The translations under genes and the position numbers were made by a program. From Deltaproteobacteria bacterium (GTDB lineage Bacteria; Desulfobacterota; Syntrophia; Syntrophales; UBA2185), in contig JAPLJS010000027.1 of the NCBI GenBank assembly GCA_026388545.1, positions 1 to 64,000 of the forward strand: DNA of 64,000 nucleotides, read 5' to 3'. A model generated the notes under the pieces. The model had not been told where the DNA came from and ran no database searches. It worked only from the letters and a program-made list of their open reading frames with translations. Positions 34,362-42,667 of this stretch are shown here, piece by piece; position 1 is the stretch's first letter; the number at the start of each line of letters is the position of its first letter.

Positions 34362-34446
34362 AACAAGGGTTCCAGGATTTAAGGAGTCAGGGGTTCAAGC
34401 GAACTATTCACTGGAATCCTTGACTCCTCGACCCCTTGAATCCTGA
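34362..34446. repeat. Family A palindromic heptamer region within the carbon-fixation cluster
   Basis: GGATTTAAGGAGTCAGGGG with TTCAAG on the left can pair with CTTGACTCCTCGACCCC and TTGAATCC on the right, around about 15 bases. It is a hairpin-forming relative of the AAGGTTC arrays at the left of the window and lies between the CooC-like gene and the CO dehydrogenase gene. Confidence 0.7.
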
Positions 34447-34455
34447 AGATGGTGC

Positions 34456-35214
34456 TCATTTTATCATGTTCAGCAAGCACTCTATTCCAACAAACACCGG
34501 ATTGTCCGCTGAAAGAAGTTTCAGATTTCCATTTTGCTCCGATATTGCTAAAATATCTTCATCTTCCGGCAGGCCCACAACCATATTTGCTCCCGTGGCG
34601 ATTCTGATCTCTTCTGCGATTGCAGGCAACTCTCGCTGCCGGAGGCGGTTGACGACAATGGCAAGGCTGTCGTAGGCAATGTCCATATCGCCGGCCAGGG
34701 CATGGAGCCTTCTTACGGTCTCAAAACCGCGGCCCGTCGCATCGGTGACCATGACCAGGAGACTGACTTTATTAACAATGCGTCTGGAGAGGTTCTCCAA
34801 ACCCGCTTCGTTGTCCAGGATCACATAGGGATATTGTTTGACCATCTCAATAAGAACGGCCTTCAGGACGTTATTGGCATAACAGTAACATCCAGGCCCC
34901 TCACATCGCCCCATTGCAATGAGGTCAAAATCATCACTCTCCACGAGGCTCTCGGCGATACGGAGTTGCAGAAAACGCTTTTTGTCCATGCCCCGGACCG
35001 TGCCATTCTGGGCGAATTTACGGGCGTCCTCACGAATACCGCCGACGGTCTTCACCACCTTAACCCCCAGGGCCGTATCAAGGCAGGTATTGGGATCGGC
35101 ATCGACGGCCAGCACGGGACGGCATCCCCGGTGAATGAGGCGCATTACCATGAGCGCCGCCACTGTCGTCTTTCCCACACCGCCTTTTCCTGCAACCGCG
35201 ATCAGGCGATTCAT
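34456..35214 (-). CDS. CooC-type nickel-insertion ATPase, copy 1
   Basis: A MinD/CooC-family P-loop ATPase of 252 residues. It has the deviant Walker A AGKGGVGKTT (residues 8-17), VLAVDADPNTCLD, and a CxC metal-binding motif in CEGPGCYCYANNVL, the feature that distinguishes CooC/AcsF-like maturases from other MinD proteins. It is likely to help load nickel into CO dehydrogenase or acetyl-CoA synthase. It overlaps the second CooC gene by ATGA and lies just upstream of acsA. Confidence 0.92.
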   Translation of the reverse strand: MNRLIAVAGKGGVGKTTVAALMVMRLIHRGCRPVLAVDADPNTCLDTALGVKVVKTVGGIREDARKFAQNGTVRGMDKKRFLQLRIAESLVESDDFDLIAMGRCEGPGCYCYANNVLKAVLIEMVKQYPYVILDNEAGLENLSRRIVNKVSLLVMVTDATGRGFETVRRLHALAGDMDIAYDSLAIVVNRLRQRELPAIAEEIRIATGANMVVGLPEDEDILAISEQNGNLKLLSADNPVFVGIECLLNMIK

Positions 35215-35987
35215 TGCTGGACCTCAAGCCTGTTCAGGATGTCTTCGAAACAACGAAGTAAATCATCGGGCAGGCCGTCCAGGACAGAGCTACCGTCTCG
35301 GTCGGTACGGCGGAGTTCCTCCCGGTAAGGGATAATGCCGAGAAATGTGTTCCCCGGAAAAGCCTCCCGGAGGAACCGTTCATCCTCCAGGCCGTTTATC
35401 TTATTAGCCACAAGGCGGATATCCTGCAAGCCGATATCACGAGCGAGTCGCAGGATGCGCCGGGTGCTGTCTACAGCCCTCTGGCCGGGCTCAACTACGA
35501 TTATCATCCGATCCACGCCGCTGGCCGTGGCCCGTCCCAGATGCTCTACACCGGCCTCCATGTCCATAACCAGGACGTCATCCTTATACAAAATGCAATC
35601 CGTAACCAGGGCACGTATAAGCACATTCTCCGGACAGGCACAGCCGCCGCCTCCCCGCTCAACGGCGCCGAGGACGAGGAGTGCCACACCTCGATGATGG
35701 TAGGCAAAACTATCTGCAATATCGGAAACCTCCGGATTGAGTTTAAATATCTGCCCGTACTGCTTAACTTTTGCCCCTGTCCTCGCCTCGATCAGTGCCG
35801 CCTGACGGGAGATGGGGATGATACTTTCCTGTTCCCGGGCGGGGATCCCCAGGGCAGCCGCAAGATTGGCGTCCGGGTCGGTGTCCACCGCCAGGACCTT
35901 CCTGCCCCGGCGAGCCATGAGAAGGATTATCGCGGCTGCCAGCGTCGATTTACCGGCGCCCCCTTTTCCGGAGATCGCAAGCTTCAT
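35211..35987 (-). CDS. CooC-type nickel-insertion ATPase, copy 2
   Basis: A second MinD/CooC-family ATPase with AISGKGGAGKST, VLAVDTDPDANLAAALG and the CxC motif in GGGGCACPENVLIRAL. It is not a recent duplicate of its neighbour; the two differ through most of their length. They may serve the two nickel sites of the complex (C-cluster and A-cluster), as proposed for CooC and AcsF. The frame opens at 35999 (MDYYMKL); the ATG at 35987 gives the standard start MKLAISGKGG and has GGAT seven bases upstream. A 37-bp repeat precedes the gene. Confidence 0.92.
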   Translation of the reverse strand: MKLAISGKGGAGKSTLAAAIILLMARRGRKVLAVDTDPDANLAAALGIPAREQESIIPISRQAALIEARTGAKVKQYGQIFKLNPEVSDIADSFAYHHRGVALLVLGAVERGGGGCACPENVLIRALVTDCILYKDDVLVMDMEAGVEHLGRATASGVDRMIIVVEPGQRAVDSTRRILRLARDIGLQDIRLVANKINGLEDERFLREAFPGNTFLGIIPYREELRRTDRDGSSVLDGLPDDLLRCFEDILNRLEVQQ

Positions 35988-36004
35988 ATAATAATCCATA
36001 TGGA

Positions 36005-36100
36005 TTTAATGCAAAAGTCTAAATGCAAAGTGTAAAATTAAGGAACAAAAAATCATTTTGAATCTTTCATTTTAAATTTTGAAATTTGCATTTTGCATTA
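36005..36100. repeat. Family B palindromic region with 37-bp repeated leader, copy 2
   Basis: 36005-36041 matches 27141-27177 at 36 of 37 bases. The remainder, with TTTTGCATT at 36088-36098, is complementary to the left part, so the whole can fold as a hairpin. It fills the gap between the MetE-like gene and the CooC-like gene. Confidence 0.85.
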
Positions 36101-37062
36101 TTTGTATTTTTCTTTCATAAAAGCGGAAAGGTTTGCCAGACTGTCGTATACCAGCTCTGCGTCCTCAGGTGACAGGGAGCCGGTGCCGCAGGAGGGCGTT
36201 AGAAGGGCCTGATCGGCAATGAGGCGTTTTTCGATGCCCCTGGAAGCCAGGTGATCCATCATGTCTTCGAGGCGCGCCGCGAGGCTCTCCACAGTCTGTT
36301 CCCGGATGGCCGTCGAGGTGGGTACAATCCCCCAGGCAAGCGCACCGCCCCGTAACAGATGTGTTTTGACGGCCCCGGCGTACATGGCGATTGTCTCACC
36401 GTACTGGAAGGCGTCGAAGCTGATGATATCCACACCGGCATCGATGGGGATGCTCCACTCCGTGTTGCCGCAGCAGTGCATACCGGCGTTGCCGCCTTCG
36501 GTATGTACGGCATCGATCATGTCTTTGAGCAAATTGATCACATCATCCCGGCGGACGGACACATAAGTGGAACTGCCGAAAGCAGAAAGGATCGGCTCAT
36601 CGATAAAGCATATAACATGACCGGCATATGGCTTGAATTTCCGGACCTGCCAGCGGGAGATCATGGCCAGCGTTTTGGCGATCATATCCCGGAATTCTTC
36701 ATTATAATAAATCGCCCGCTTTTTTTCATCAACGACTGTCAGGGAAAAGCTGCACGGACCTGTAACCTGACATTTTACAAAAGGCATCTTTTTACCCTGC
36801 TGCCGCAGTCTCTCTTCCAGTGCGTGAATCCCCCGGGAGAAGGTCGGGCTGACGGCCACCGCCGCACAGTTGCCGTCTCCCTCTTCGGGGTCCATGGCCA
36901 GGAGGTAGGTCTCGTAGAATTGGGCAAAAGCCTCAGAGTAATCGCCGGATGTATCGAAATAGAGGCCGGCAGCTTGGATAGGATCAGGTCGACAGCGTAG
37001 CCCGGATCATCAAAGGGCATGCTGCCGATGCCGGTCGCCAGAAACTGTGGTTTAACGATCAT
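36098..37062 (-). pseudogene. MetE/UroD-like methyltransferase, disrupted by internal deletion and frameshift
   Basis: The family-typical N-terminus is read in one frame from ATG 37062 (MIVKPQFLATGIGSMPFDDPGYAVDLIL), while the continuation AAGLYFDTSGDYSEAFAQFY and everything after it lies in another frame, reaching the stop at 36098. The usual stretch between these parts (in relatives, about 30-40 residues containing a PxxPQLP-type segment) is absent, so a deletion of roughly 100 bp with loss of frame near 37000-37020 is likely. The remaining C-terminal part has the cobalamin-independent methionine-synthase-like features VTGPCSFSLT, CFIDEPILSAFGSS, MHCCGNTEWS and DQALLTPSCGTGS. It may be a real pseudogene, or the assembly may have an error here. 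In relatives such MetE-like proteins sit near acetyl-CoA pathway genes. Confidence 0.75.
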
Positions 37063-37099
37063 TGTATGTTAACTCCTCCGCGAATATTTACTAAGAAAA

Positions 37100-37189
37100 A
37101 GTCCCCCTTGGCAAAGGGGGATTTAGGGGGATTTGACAAAGGTTGACGCTCTTTAAAATCCCCCTATGCCCCCTTTATGAAAGGGGGGA
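37100..37189. repeat. CCCCCTTT/AAAGGGGG palindromic repeat, copy 2
   Basis: GTCCCCCTTGGCAAAGGGGG, GATTTAGGGGGATTT and, after about 20 bases, AAATCCCCCTATGCCCCC with CCCTTTATGAAAGGGG. This is the same composite hairpin as at 24901-24993. It lies between fhs and the MetE-like gene and could end or process the transcript. Confidence 0.85.
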
Positions 37190-37220
37190 AATATTTGAGG
37201 GTTAATAAGGTTAATAATGG

Positions 37221-38906
37221 TCAGGCATTTCCAGGGTTAGAAATGCCGGTGATATTCCCCTCGTCGTCGATATCAATGTGATAAGCCGCCGGTGCTTTCG
37301 AAAGTCCCGGCATGCGCAGGATTTCGCCGGTTATGGGAATGAGGAAGCCGGCCCCCGATGCAATCTTGATTTCCCGCACGGTGACAATGAAATCTCTGGG
37401 CAGTCCCAGGAGGGCGGGATTATCCGAAAGTGACTGCTGGGTTTTGGCAATGCATATCGGGAGTTTGTCAAAGCCGAATTTCTTGATGATGTCGAGATTT
37501 CGCTTTGCCAATGGCTGGTAGTCAATGGAAACAGCGCCGTATATCTTACTGGCAACAGTGAATATCTTGTCTTCCACCGGCTGATCCCATTTGTAGAGCG
37601 ATCGGTAAGTGCTAGACGACTTTGCGATGAGATTCACCACTTTTTCCGCGAGCTCCAGGCCACCTTCGCCGCCGAGACGGAAAATGTCGGCAGATGCGAT
37701 ATTCATCCCTTCATTTTCCGCCGCACTGATGACGGCCTGTATCTCTTCATCCGTATCGGATGGGAAACGGTTCAACGCGATGATACAGGGGACGTTGAAC
37801 TTATCAATGTTCTCGTAGTGCTTCCTCAGGTTGGCCATGCCGAGGACCGCCAGACGGGGATTGGGCTCATTGAGAGCCTCGCTGGACACACCGGCATGAT
37901 ATTTCAGGGCGCGAACCGTTGCCACCAGGATAACGATGCGGGGGTTCAAATTTCCGTAAGGCGCCACGATATCGAAGTACTTTTCCGCACCCAGCTCAAA
38001 GCCGAATCCCGCCTCGGTCACTACATAATCGGCTAAACGGAGGGCAAGGTCGGTACCTATGATGCTGTTTGTTCCCTGGGCGATGTTGGCAAAGGGACCG
38101 CCGTGAATAATGGCGGGCACACCCTCTGTGGTCTGCACCAGATTGGGGAGAAGTGCATGTTTCAGAAGGGCCGTGACGGCGCCCTCGACCTTCAGATCTC
38201 CGGTAATGACCGGCTTGTCGTCATACGTAAAGCCCACCAGAATTTTTCGTATCTTGTCCTTCAATTCCGCATACGATCGTGAGAGGCAGAGAATCGCCAT
38301 AATTTCACTGGAAGGAACGATGTCGAAGCCCGTCTCGCGGGGTACGCCGTTTGTGGAACCGCCGAGACCGATGACGATATCCCGGAGGGAGCGATCGTTC
38401 ATGTCCATCACGCGGCGCCAGGTGATCTTGCGCGGATCGATGTTCAGGGGGTTGCCGTGGAATATAGTGTTGTCAATAATGGCGGACAGGAGATTGTGGG
38501 CGCTCTCCACCGCCGGAAAATCATTCGTAAAGTGGAGATTAATTTCGTCCATGGGCAAAACGCAAGAAAGACCGCCGCCCGTAGCGCCGCCTTTGATGCC
38601 GAAAACGGGTCCCAGGGACGGTTCGCGGAGGGCTACAATAGTTGGCTTTCCCAGCCTGGCGAGGGACTGTGCGAGCCCGATGGATACAGTGGTCTTTCCT
38701 TCACCGGCAGGCGTTGGGGTCATTGCGGAAACGAGGATCAGGGAGGCATTTGCCCTGCGCTCGAAGCGCTTGATCGCCTCGATCCTGACCTTTGCCTTGT
38801 AGCGTCCGTAACATTCCAGATCGTCTTCCGCAAGGCCGATAGAGGCGGCGATTTCGGAGATCGGCCTAATGCCCTTGACGGCGCGTTGTTCTTTTACTTT
38901 CCCCAT
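37221..38906 (-). CDS. fhs: Formate-tetrahydrofolate ligase
   Basis: Activates formate with ATP to 10-formyl-THF, the first folate step of the methyl branch of the Wood-Ljungdahl pathway, or runs in reverse. The family start IRPISEIAASIGLAEDDLE-type segment, the P-loop TPAGEGKTTVSIGL, ALREPSLGPVFGIKGGATGG (as two blocks) and EKYFDI/NLNPRIVILVATVRALK segments are clear. Length 561 is normal. It follows the ACT-domain gene by two bases, so they form one transcript. Confidence 0.98.
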   Translation of the reverse strand: MGKVKEQRAVKGIRPISEIAASIGLAEDDLECYGRYKAKVRIEAIKRFERRANASLILVSAMTPTPAGEGKTTVSIGLAQSLARLGKPTIVALREPSLGPVFGIKGGATGGGLSCVLPMDEINLHFTNDFPAVESAHNLLSAIIDNTIFHGNPLNIDPRKITWRRVMDMNDRSLRDIVIGLGGSTNGVPRETGFDIVPSSEIMAILCLSRSYAELKDKIRKILVGFTYDDKPVITGDLKVEGAVTALLKHALLPNLVQTTEGVPAIIHGGPFANIAQGTNSIIGTDLALRLADYVVTEAGFGFELGAEKYFDIVAPYGNLNPRIVILVATVRALKYHAGVSSEALNEPNPRLAVLGMANLRKHYENIDKFNVPCIIALNRFPSDTDEEIQAVISAAENEGMNIASADIFRLGGEGGLELAEKVVNLIAKSSSTYRSLYKWDQPVEDKIFTVASKIYGAVSIDYQPLAKRNLDIIKKFGFDKLPICIAKTQQSLSDNPALLGLPRDFIVTVREIKIASGAGFLIPITGEILRMPGLSKAPAAYHIDIDDEGNITGISNPGNA

Positions 38907-38908
38907 GG

Positions 38909-39448
38909 CTACTTGTTGATCACCGCATCGAACCGGATATCGATATTGTACTCGTCACTGATACGGGTGATAGCATTCTTGAGGTCGACAATCTTGACGG
39001 CCGGCGGCAGAGAAAAATAGCAGATCATTTGAAAAACGTTGGCGCCAGTTATAGGATCATGGTCAACGTTAGTTGAGATATCTTCGATGTTGATTCGTCG
39101 CTCATGCAGGACCTTGCAGATTTGATGGATGATTCCCGGACGGTCGATGGATATGGCGATGAGCTTGTAGGGAATCGATGGCATGACCTCTCTGTGGAGG
39201 GGCGCCTTTGTCTTCCGGATGTAAATGTCAAGACCGGTTTTTTCACGGAGGATGTCCAGGTCATTAATCAGTTGTTCGACATTATCGTTGTTACCCGATG
39301 TCAGGATAACCATGCCGAATTCATTTCCCAGGACGCAGCCGCGCGAGCGCTCGATATTGATGCCGCGCGCCGAAAAAAATTCCGCAATTTCTCTTACCAG
39401 ACCGGGACGGTCAGGACCCATGGATGAAAAAACGACGTATGATCTCAT
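38909..39448 (-). CDS. Two-ACT-domain protein (GcvR-like)
   Basis: A 179-residue protein of two ACT domains (SSMGPDRPGLVREIAEFF and ISIDRPGIIHQICKVLHE) with no DNA-binding domain, the layout of GcvR-type regulators. It would bind an amino acid or similar ligand and act through protein contact; the target is unknown. GGAG lies seven bases before the ATG. As first gene of the fhs transcript it may link amino-acid state (perhaps glycine or serine) to one-carbon flow, which is an inference from position. Confidence 0.88.
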   Translation of the reverse strand: MRSYVVFSSMGPDRPGLVREIAEFFSARGINIERSRGCVLGNEFGMVILTSGNNDNVEQLINDLDILREKTGLDIYIRKTKAPLHREVMPSIPYKLIAISIDRPGIIHQICKVLHERRINIEDISTNVDHDPITGANVFQMICYFSLPPAVKIVDLKNAITRISDEYNIDIRFDAVINK

Positions 39449-39685
39449 AAGTCAACTCCATATTTTTTTCGTTCATTAACAATCCACTTCAAACCTGCCG
39501 GAAAGTTGCCTTCATAATGATGATAAGGATGCAATGAGAAGCAACGCAGGCATATAGTAACATACCTTGTGGAGCCGATAATGCATCCGAACGAAGGAGC
39601 CTTGAGGTCATCATATAGCTGTATTACGATGAAGTGTCAAGAAAAAGAGGGCAGTGAGTTCTCCGTGGATTACCTTATTAGACCC

Positions 39686-40099
39686 TTATCTCGCATACTT
39701 AAAGACTCCGTCTAATTTAGCCATTAATTCTTCGGGTGTTACCGGCTTGGCAATGAAGTTTCTTCCTCCGATAACTCCTTCCTGTGATTGAACTTCTCGT
39801 CTCGATGCTATGGCAGTAATAAACAGCACGGGGATGTTTTTTGTTTTTTGATTTTCGAGCAGTAGCTCCGCTACCTTCCCTCCACTGATTTCCGGCATGA
39901 TAATGTCCAGAAGAATTAAATCAGGTTGTTCCTTCGATGCCATTATTACGCCGCTGGTTCCACTTGTGGTCGTCAGTACTTCAAATCTTCCGGTCTTTTC
40001 AAGATTGAGCTTGACAAAAAAGCAGAAATCTTCTTCATCATCAATGAGCAGTATTTTTTTCCTATTAGATGGTACTTCTGTTTTCGTTTCTTCGTTCAT
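39686..40099 (-). CDS. Single-domain response regulator (CheY-like)
   Basis: A 137-residue receiver with the acidic pair in LLIDDEEDF, the phospho-acceptor aspartate in DLILLDIIMPEISG, a threonine in LFITAIAS and the lysine in FIAKPVTPEE. No output domain. GGAGG precedes the ATG. It is the last gene of a three-gene run with two related kinases, so it is probably their phosphorylation target and may relay to another partner. Confidence 0.93.
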   Translation of the reverse strand: MNEETKTEVPSNRKKILLIDDEEDFCFFVKLNLEKTGRFEVLTTTSGTSGVIMASKEQPDLILLDIIMPEISGGKVAELLLENQKTKNIPVLFITAIASRREVQSQEGVIGGRNFIAKPVTPEELMAKLDGVFKYAR

Positions 40100-40149
40100 G
40101 ATACCCTCCCCCAGGATGGAATGAAATCGAATATTATTCTCTTTTTATT

Positions 40150-41100
40150 TTAATGGGGATTGCTTTCAGGCAATCCGATGACGACCTGTGTGCCTTGTCC
40201 GGTCTCGCTTTCGATCCGGAGCGTCCCATTATGCTTATCGATGATTCCTTTTGCAATAGAGAGCCCCAGTCCCGCATTACCGGATCCGTCCTTAGTTGTA
40301 TAAAAAGGATCAAACACCTTTTCAATTTCATCTTTAGGAATTCCATCTCCGGTGTCTGCAAAAATGATCTGAAGATGCCGTTCTCCGGATGTACTCTCTA
40401 ACGGTTCAGCGCTGATGGTGATTGTTCCGCCATCCCGCATCGCATCAACAGAATTTAAAAGGAGATTGAGAAATACCTGTTTTATCTGGTTTATGTCCAT
40501 AGTTACCTTCGGCAATCCCGGAGAGAATTGCTTGACAATTTTTATATGTTTGAGTTTAAGCTGATGTTCTATGAATGACAGCGTCTCTTCGACGACGGGT
40601 TCAATCTCCACTTGTTCGGCTTGAATCGGCATCTGGCGGGTAAAACTCAAGAGTCCCTTTATTATGGAATCCGCCCTGAAAGCGGATTTCTTAATTCTCT
40701 CTACGATATCAATGAGGAGAGCATCAGAACCGGTTGACGTCCGCAGGTATTCTACCCCCTGGATGATGATTGCGAGGGGATTTTTCACCTCATGGGCAAT
40801 ACCGGCAGCTACGATACCCAGAGCAGCCAATTTTTCGGCCTGGATCAGTTGCTTTTGTGTCCTTTCCTTTTCTTCAAGTGCATCCTTGCGGGAGTTAATG
40901 AGGGTTTGGGTGAAGATACCGTATATAATAACAAAGAAGGCAATCAATATCCGTGTCAGTACCTGATCGGATGACAGAGAATCAATAATCCAGTATATTA
41001 ATACCATGAAAAGTGCAATTAAAACCAACCCATTACGTTCTATTTGCTGACGAATCATGTGTTCTTTTTTCATTGTACAGTTCACTCTCTGTTTAGACAT
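40150..41100 (-). CDS. Membrane sensor histidine kinase
   Basis: A 316-residue kinase with two N-terminal membrane segments (GLVLIALFMVLIYWIID and ILIAFFVIIYGIFTQTL), a HisKA domain with the phospho-accepting histidine in AAGIAHEVKNPLAIII, N box LLNSVDAM, G1 box ADTGDGIP, F box DPFYTTK and G2 box AGLGLSIA. No separate sensor domain is seen between the membrane segments. The kinase core is strongly similar to the next gene (41168-42490), indicating tandem duplication followed by change of the sensor part. Confidence 0.95.
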   Translation of the reverse strand: MSKQRVNCTMKKEHMIRQQIERNGLVLIALFMVLIYWIIDSLSSDQVLTRILIAFFVIIYGIFTQTLINSRKDALEEKERTQKQLIQAEKLAALGIVAAGIAHEVKNPLAIIIQGVEYLRTSTGSDALLIDIVERIKKSAFRADSIIKGLLSFTRQMPIQAEQVEIEPVVEETLSFIEHQLKLKHIKIVKQFSPGLPKVTMDINQIKQVFLNLLLNSVDAMRDGGTITISAEPLESTSGERHLQIIFADTGDGIPKDEIEKVFDPFYTTKDGSGNAGLGLSIAKGIIDKHNGTLRIESETGQGTQVVIGLPESNPH

Positions 41101-41167
41101 AAAGTGCTACATAATGAGGTAGCAGCAACATGACTGTATTTTATGTATGTGTGTTTCCCGGGATCTC

Positions 41168-42490
41168 CTAAAGGAGGTTTATTACCGGTAATCCAATAAT
41201 AACCAGCGTTCCCTCTTGAATCTTGCTTTCTATCCGGATTGTGCCGTGATGCTTATCGATGATCCCTTTTGTAATGGAAAGTCCTAAACCCGCATTTCCA
41301 CGCTTATCCTTTGTTGTGAAAAAAGGATCAAACACCTTTTTGATTTTATCCTCGGACATTCCATACCTCGTATCGGCAAAAGATATCTGTAAATACTGTT
41401 GATTGGATTCACTTTTTATCTTCTCGATGCCGATTGTTACAATTCCAGAATCCTCCATGGCCTCGACCGAGTTCAAGAGTATATTAATAAATACCTGTTT
41501 GATCTGGTTGCTGTCAATATTTATCATTGGTACGTCCGAGGGGTATTGTCTGACTACAGTAATATGTTTGGAGTTAAACTGATGTTCTATAAACGACAGA
41601 GTCTCCTCAATAATGGGGATAATCTCCGCCTTCTCTGTTTCAATCGGCATCTGGCGTGTGAAACTCAGAAGCCCTTTCACTATGGAATCTGCCCTCAGAG
41701 CGGATTTCTTGACTCTCTCCACAACGTCAACAAGGAGAGGGTCGGAACCGGTGCACGTTTTTAAATATTCAATTCCCTGGATAATGATGGCAAGAGGATT
41801 TTTCACCTCATGGGCAATACCGGCGGCGCATGCACCCACTGCGGCCAATTTTTCAGCCTGCATGAGTTCCTCGTGAAGTATTTCCTGAATTTCTTCCGCC
41901 CGTTTCCTTTCAGCAATTTCCTGCTCCAATTTGATATTGCGCTCTTCTACGTCTTTTATATAATCCGTGATTTGTGATTGAAGGAGCGCATTTTCCAGGG
42001 TTAATCGTATCTCAACAAGCATAGTTGATAGAATATTTTCATCACTTGTGTCAAAAGTTCCTCCTGCTTTTTTATGAGACAGGTTCAAGACAGCGGTAAC
42101 ATCGCCCTTTTGTCCCATATAAACGGGCATACTGAGAAATGAGGGGGACCCATATTTGGGGTTGTTTTTTTTCTGTATTCTCGGGTCTTTTTCGATGTCT
42201 TTGACAAGAAGCGGCTTTTTATCAGCTATTACATGCTTTATTAGAGAGTCATCAAGATTAATGTAAGTTCCCTTTTCCATGCCTTCGATACCCCTCGATC
42301 CAATGAGACGAAGGCGATTTGATTCGGAATCAACCACAAATGATGATCCGATTTGCGCATTCGTCAAGGCAAGGGCCTTGTCGAGTAAATTGTTGAGCAG
42401 CTCTTCAATATCTTTGTTCAGAAAATTAATTTTGGTGATATCTTTCATGGAGTCGGATTCACCAGTTCTTTTATGTAAATTATTATCCAT
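41168..42490 (-). CDS. GAF-domain sensor histidine kinase with altered G1 box
   Basis: A 440-residue soluble kinase: an N-terminal GAF domain (about residues 25-180, with ALALTNAQIGSSFVVD and FLSMPVYMGQKGDVTAVLNL), a coiled-coil linker, a HisKA domain with AAGIAHEVKNPLAIII and a HATPase domain. The region around HisKA is nearly the same as in its downstream neighbour. The G1 box reads ADTRYGMS in place of ADTGxGIP, losing the first conserved glycine of the ATP lid, so ATP binding may be weakened. F box (DPFFTTK) and G2 box (AGLGLSIT) are intact. Confidence 0.93.
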   Translation of the reverse strand: MDNNLHKRTGESDSMKDITKINFLNKDIEELLNNLLDKALALTNAQIGSSFVVDSESNRLRLIGSRGIEGMEKGTYINLDDSLIKHVIADKKPLLVKDIEKDPRIQKKNNPKYGSPSFLSMPVYMGQKGDVTAVLNLSHKKAGGTFDTSDENILSTMLVEIRLTLENALLQSQITDYIKDVEERNIKLEQEIAERKRAEEIQEILHEELMQAEKLAAVGACAAGIAHEVKNPLAIIIQGIEYLKTCTGSDPLLVDVVERVKKSALRADSIVKGLLSFTRQMPIETEKAEIIPIIEETLSFIEHQFNSKHITVVRQYPSDVPMINIDSNQIKQVFINILLNSVEAMEDSGIVTIGIEKIKSESNQQYLQISFADTRYGMSEDKIKKVFDPFFTTKDKRGNAGLGLSITKGIIDKHHGTIRIESKIQEGTLVIIGLPVINLL

Positions 42491-42667
42491 AGAACATTGC
42501 TCTTGCCAGTGAATTAATAATGACTGTTTTTAGCTTAAAATGATGCGAGACGCAAAGTATTTTGTAAAAAATATTTCCGTAGTAGAGCAAATATTGTAAT
42601 AATTATCAAAAACGGGGGAATGGTTCGAAGGAAGGATATATCCGGAGTGAATTAAGCATTATCGGGC

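Noticed and set aside
34702-35328. 208-codon plus-strand frame
   Set aside because: Antisense to both CooC genes; no independent coding evidence.
37063-37220. Small gene between fhs and the MetE-like gene
   Set aside because: The gap is filled by a palindromic repeat and contains no start codon with a ribosome site.
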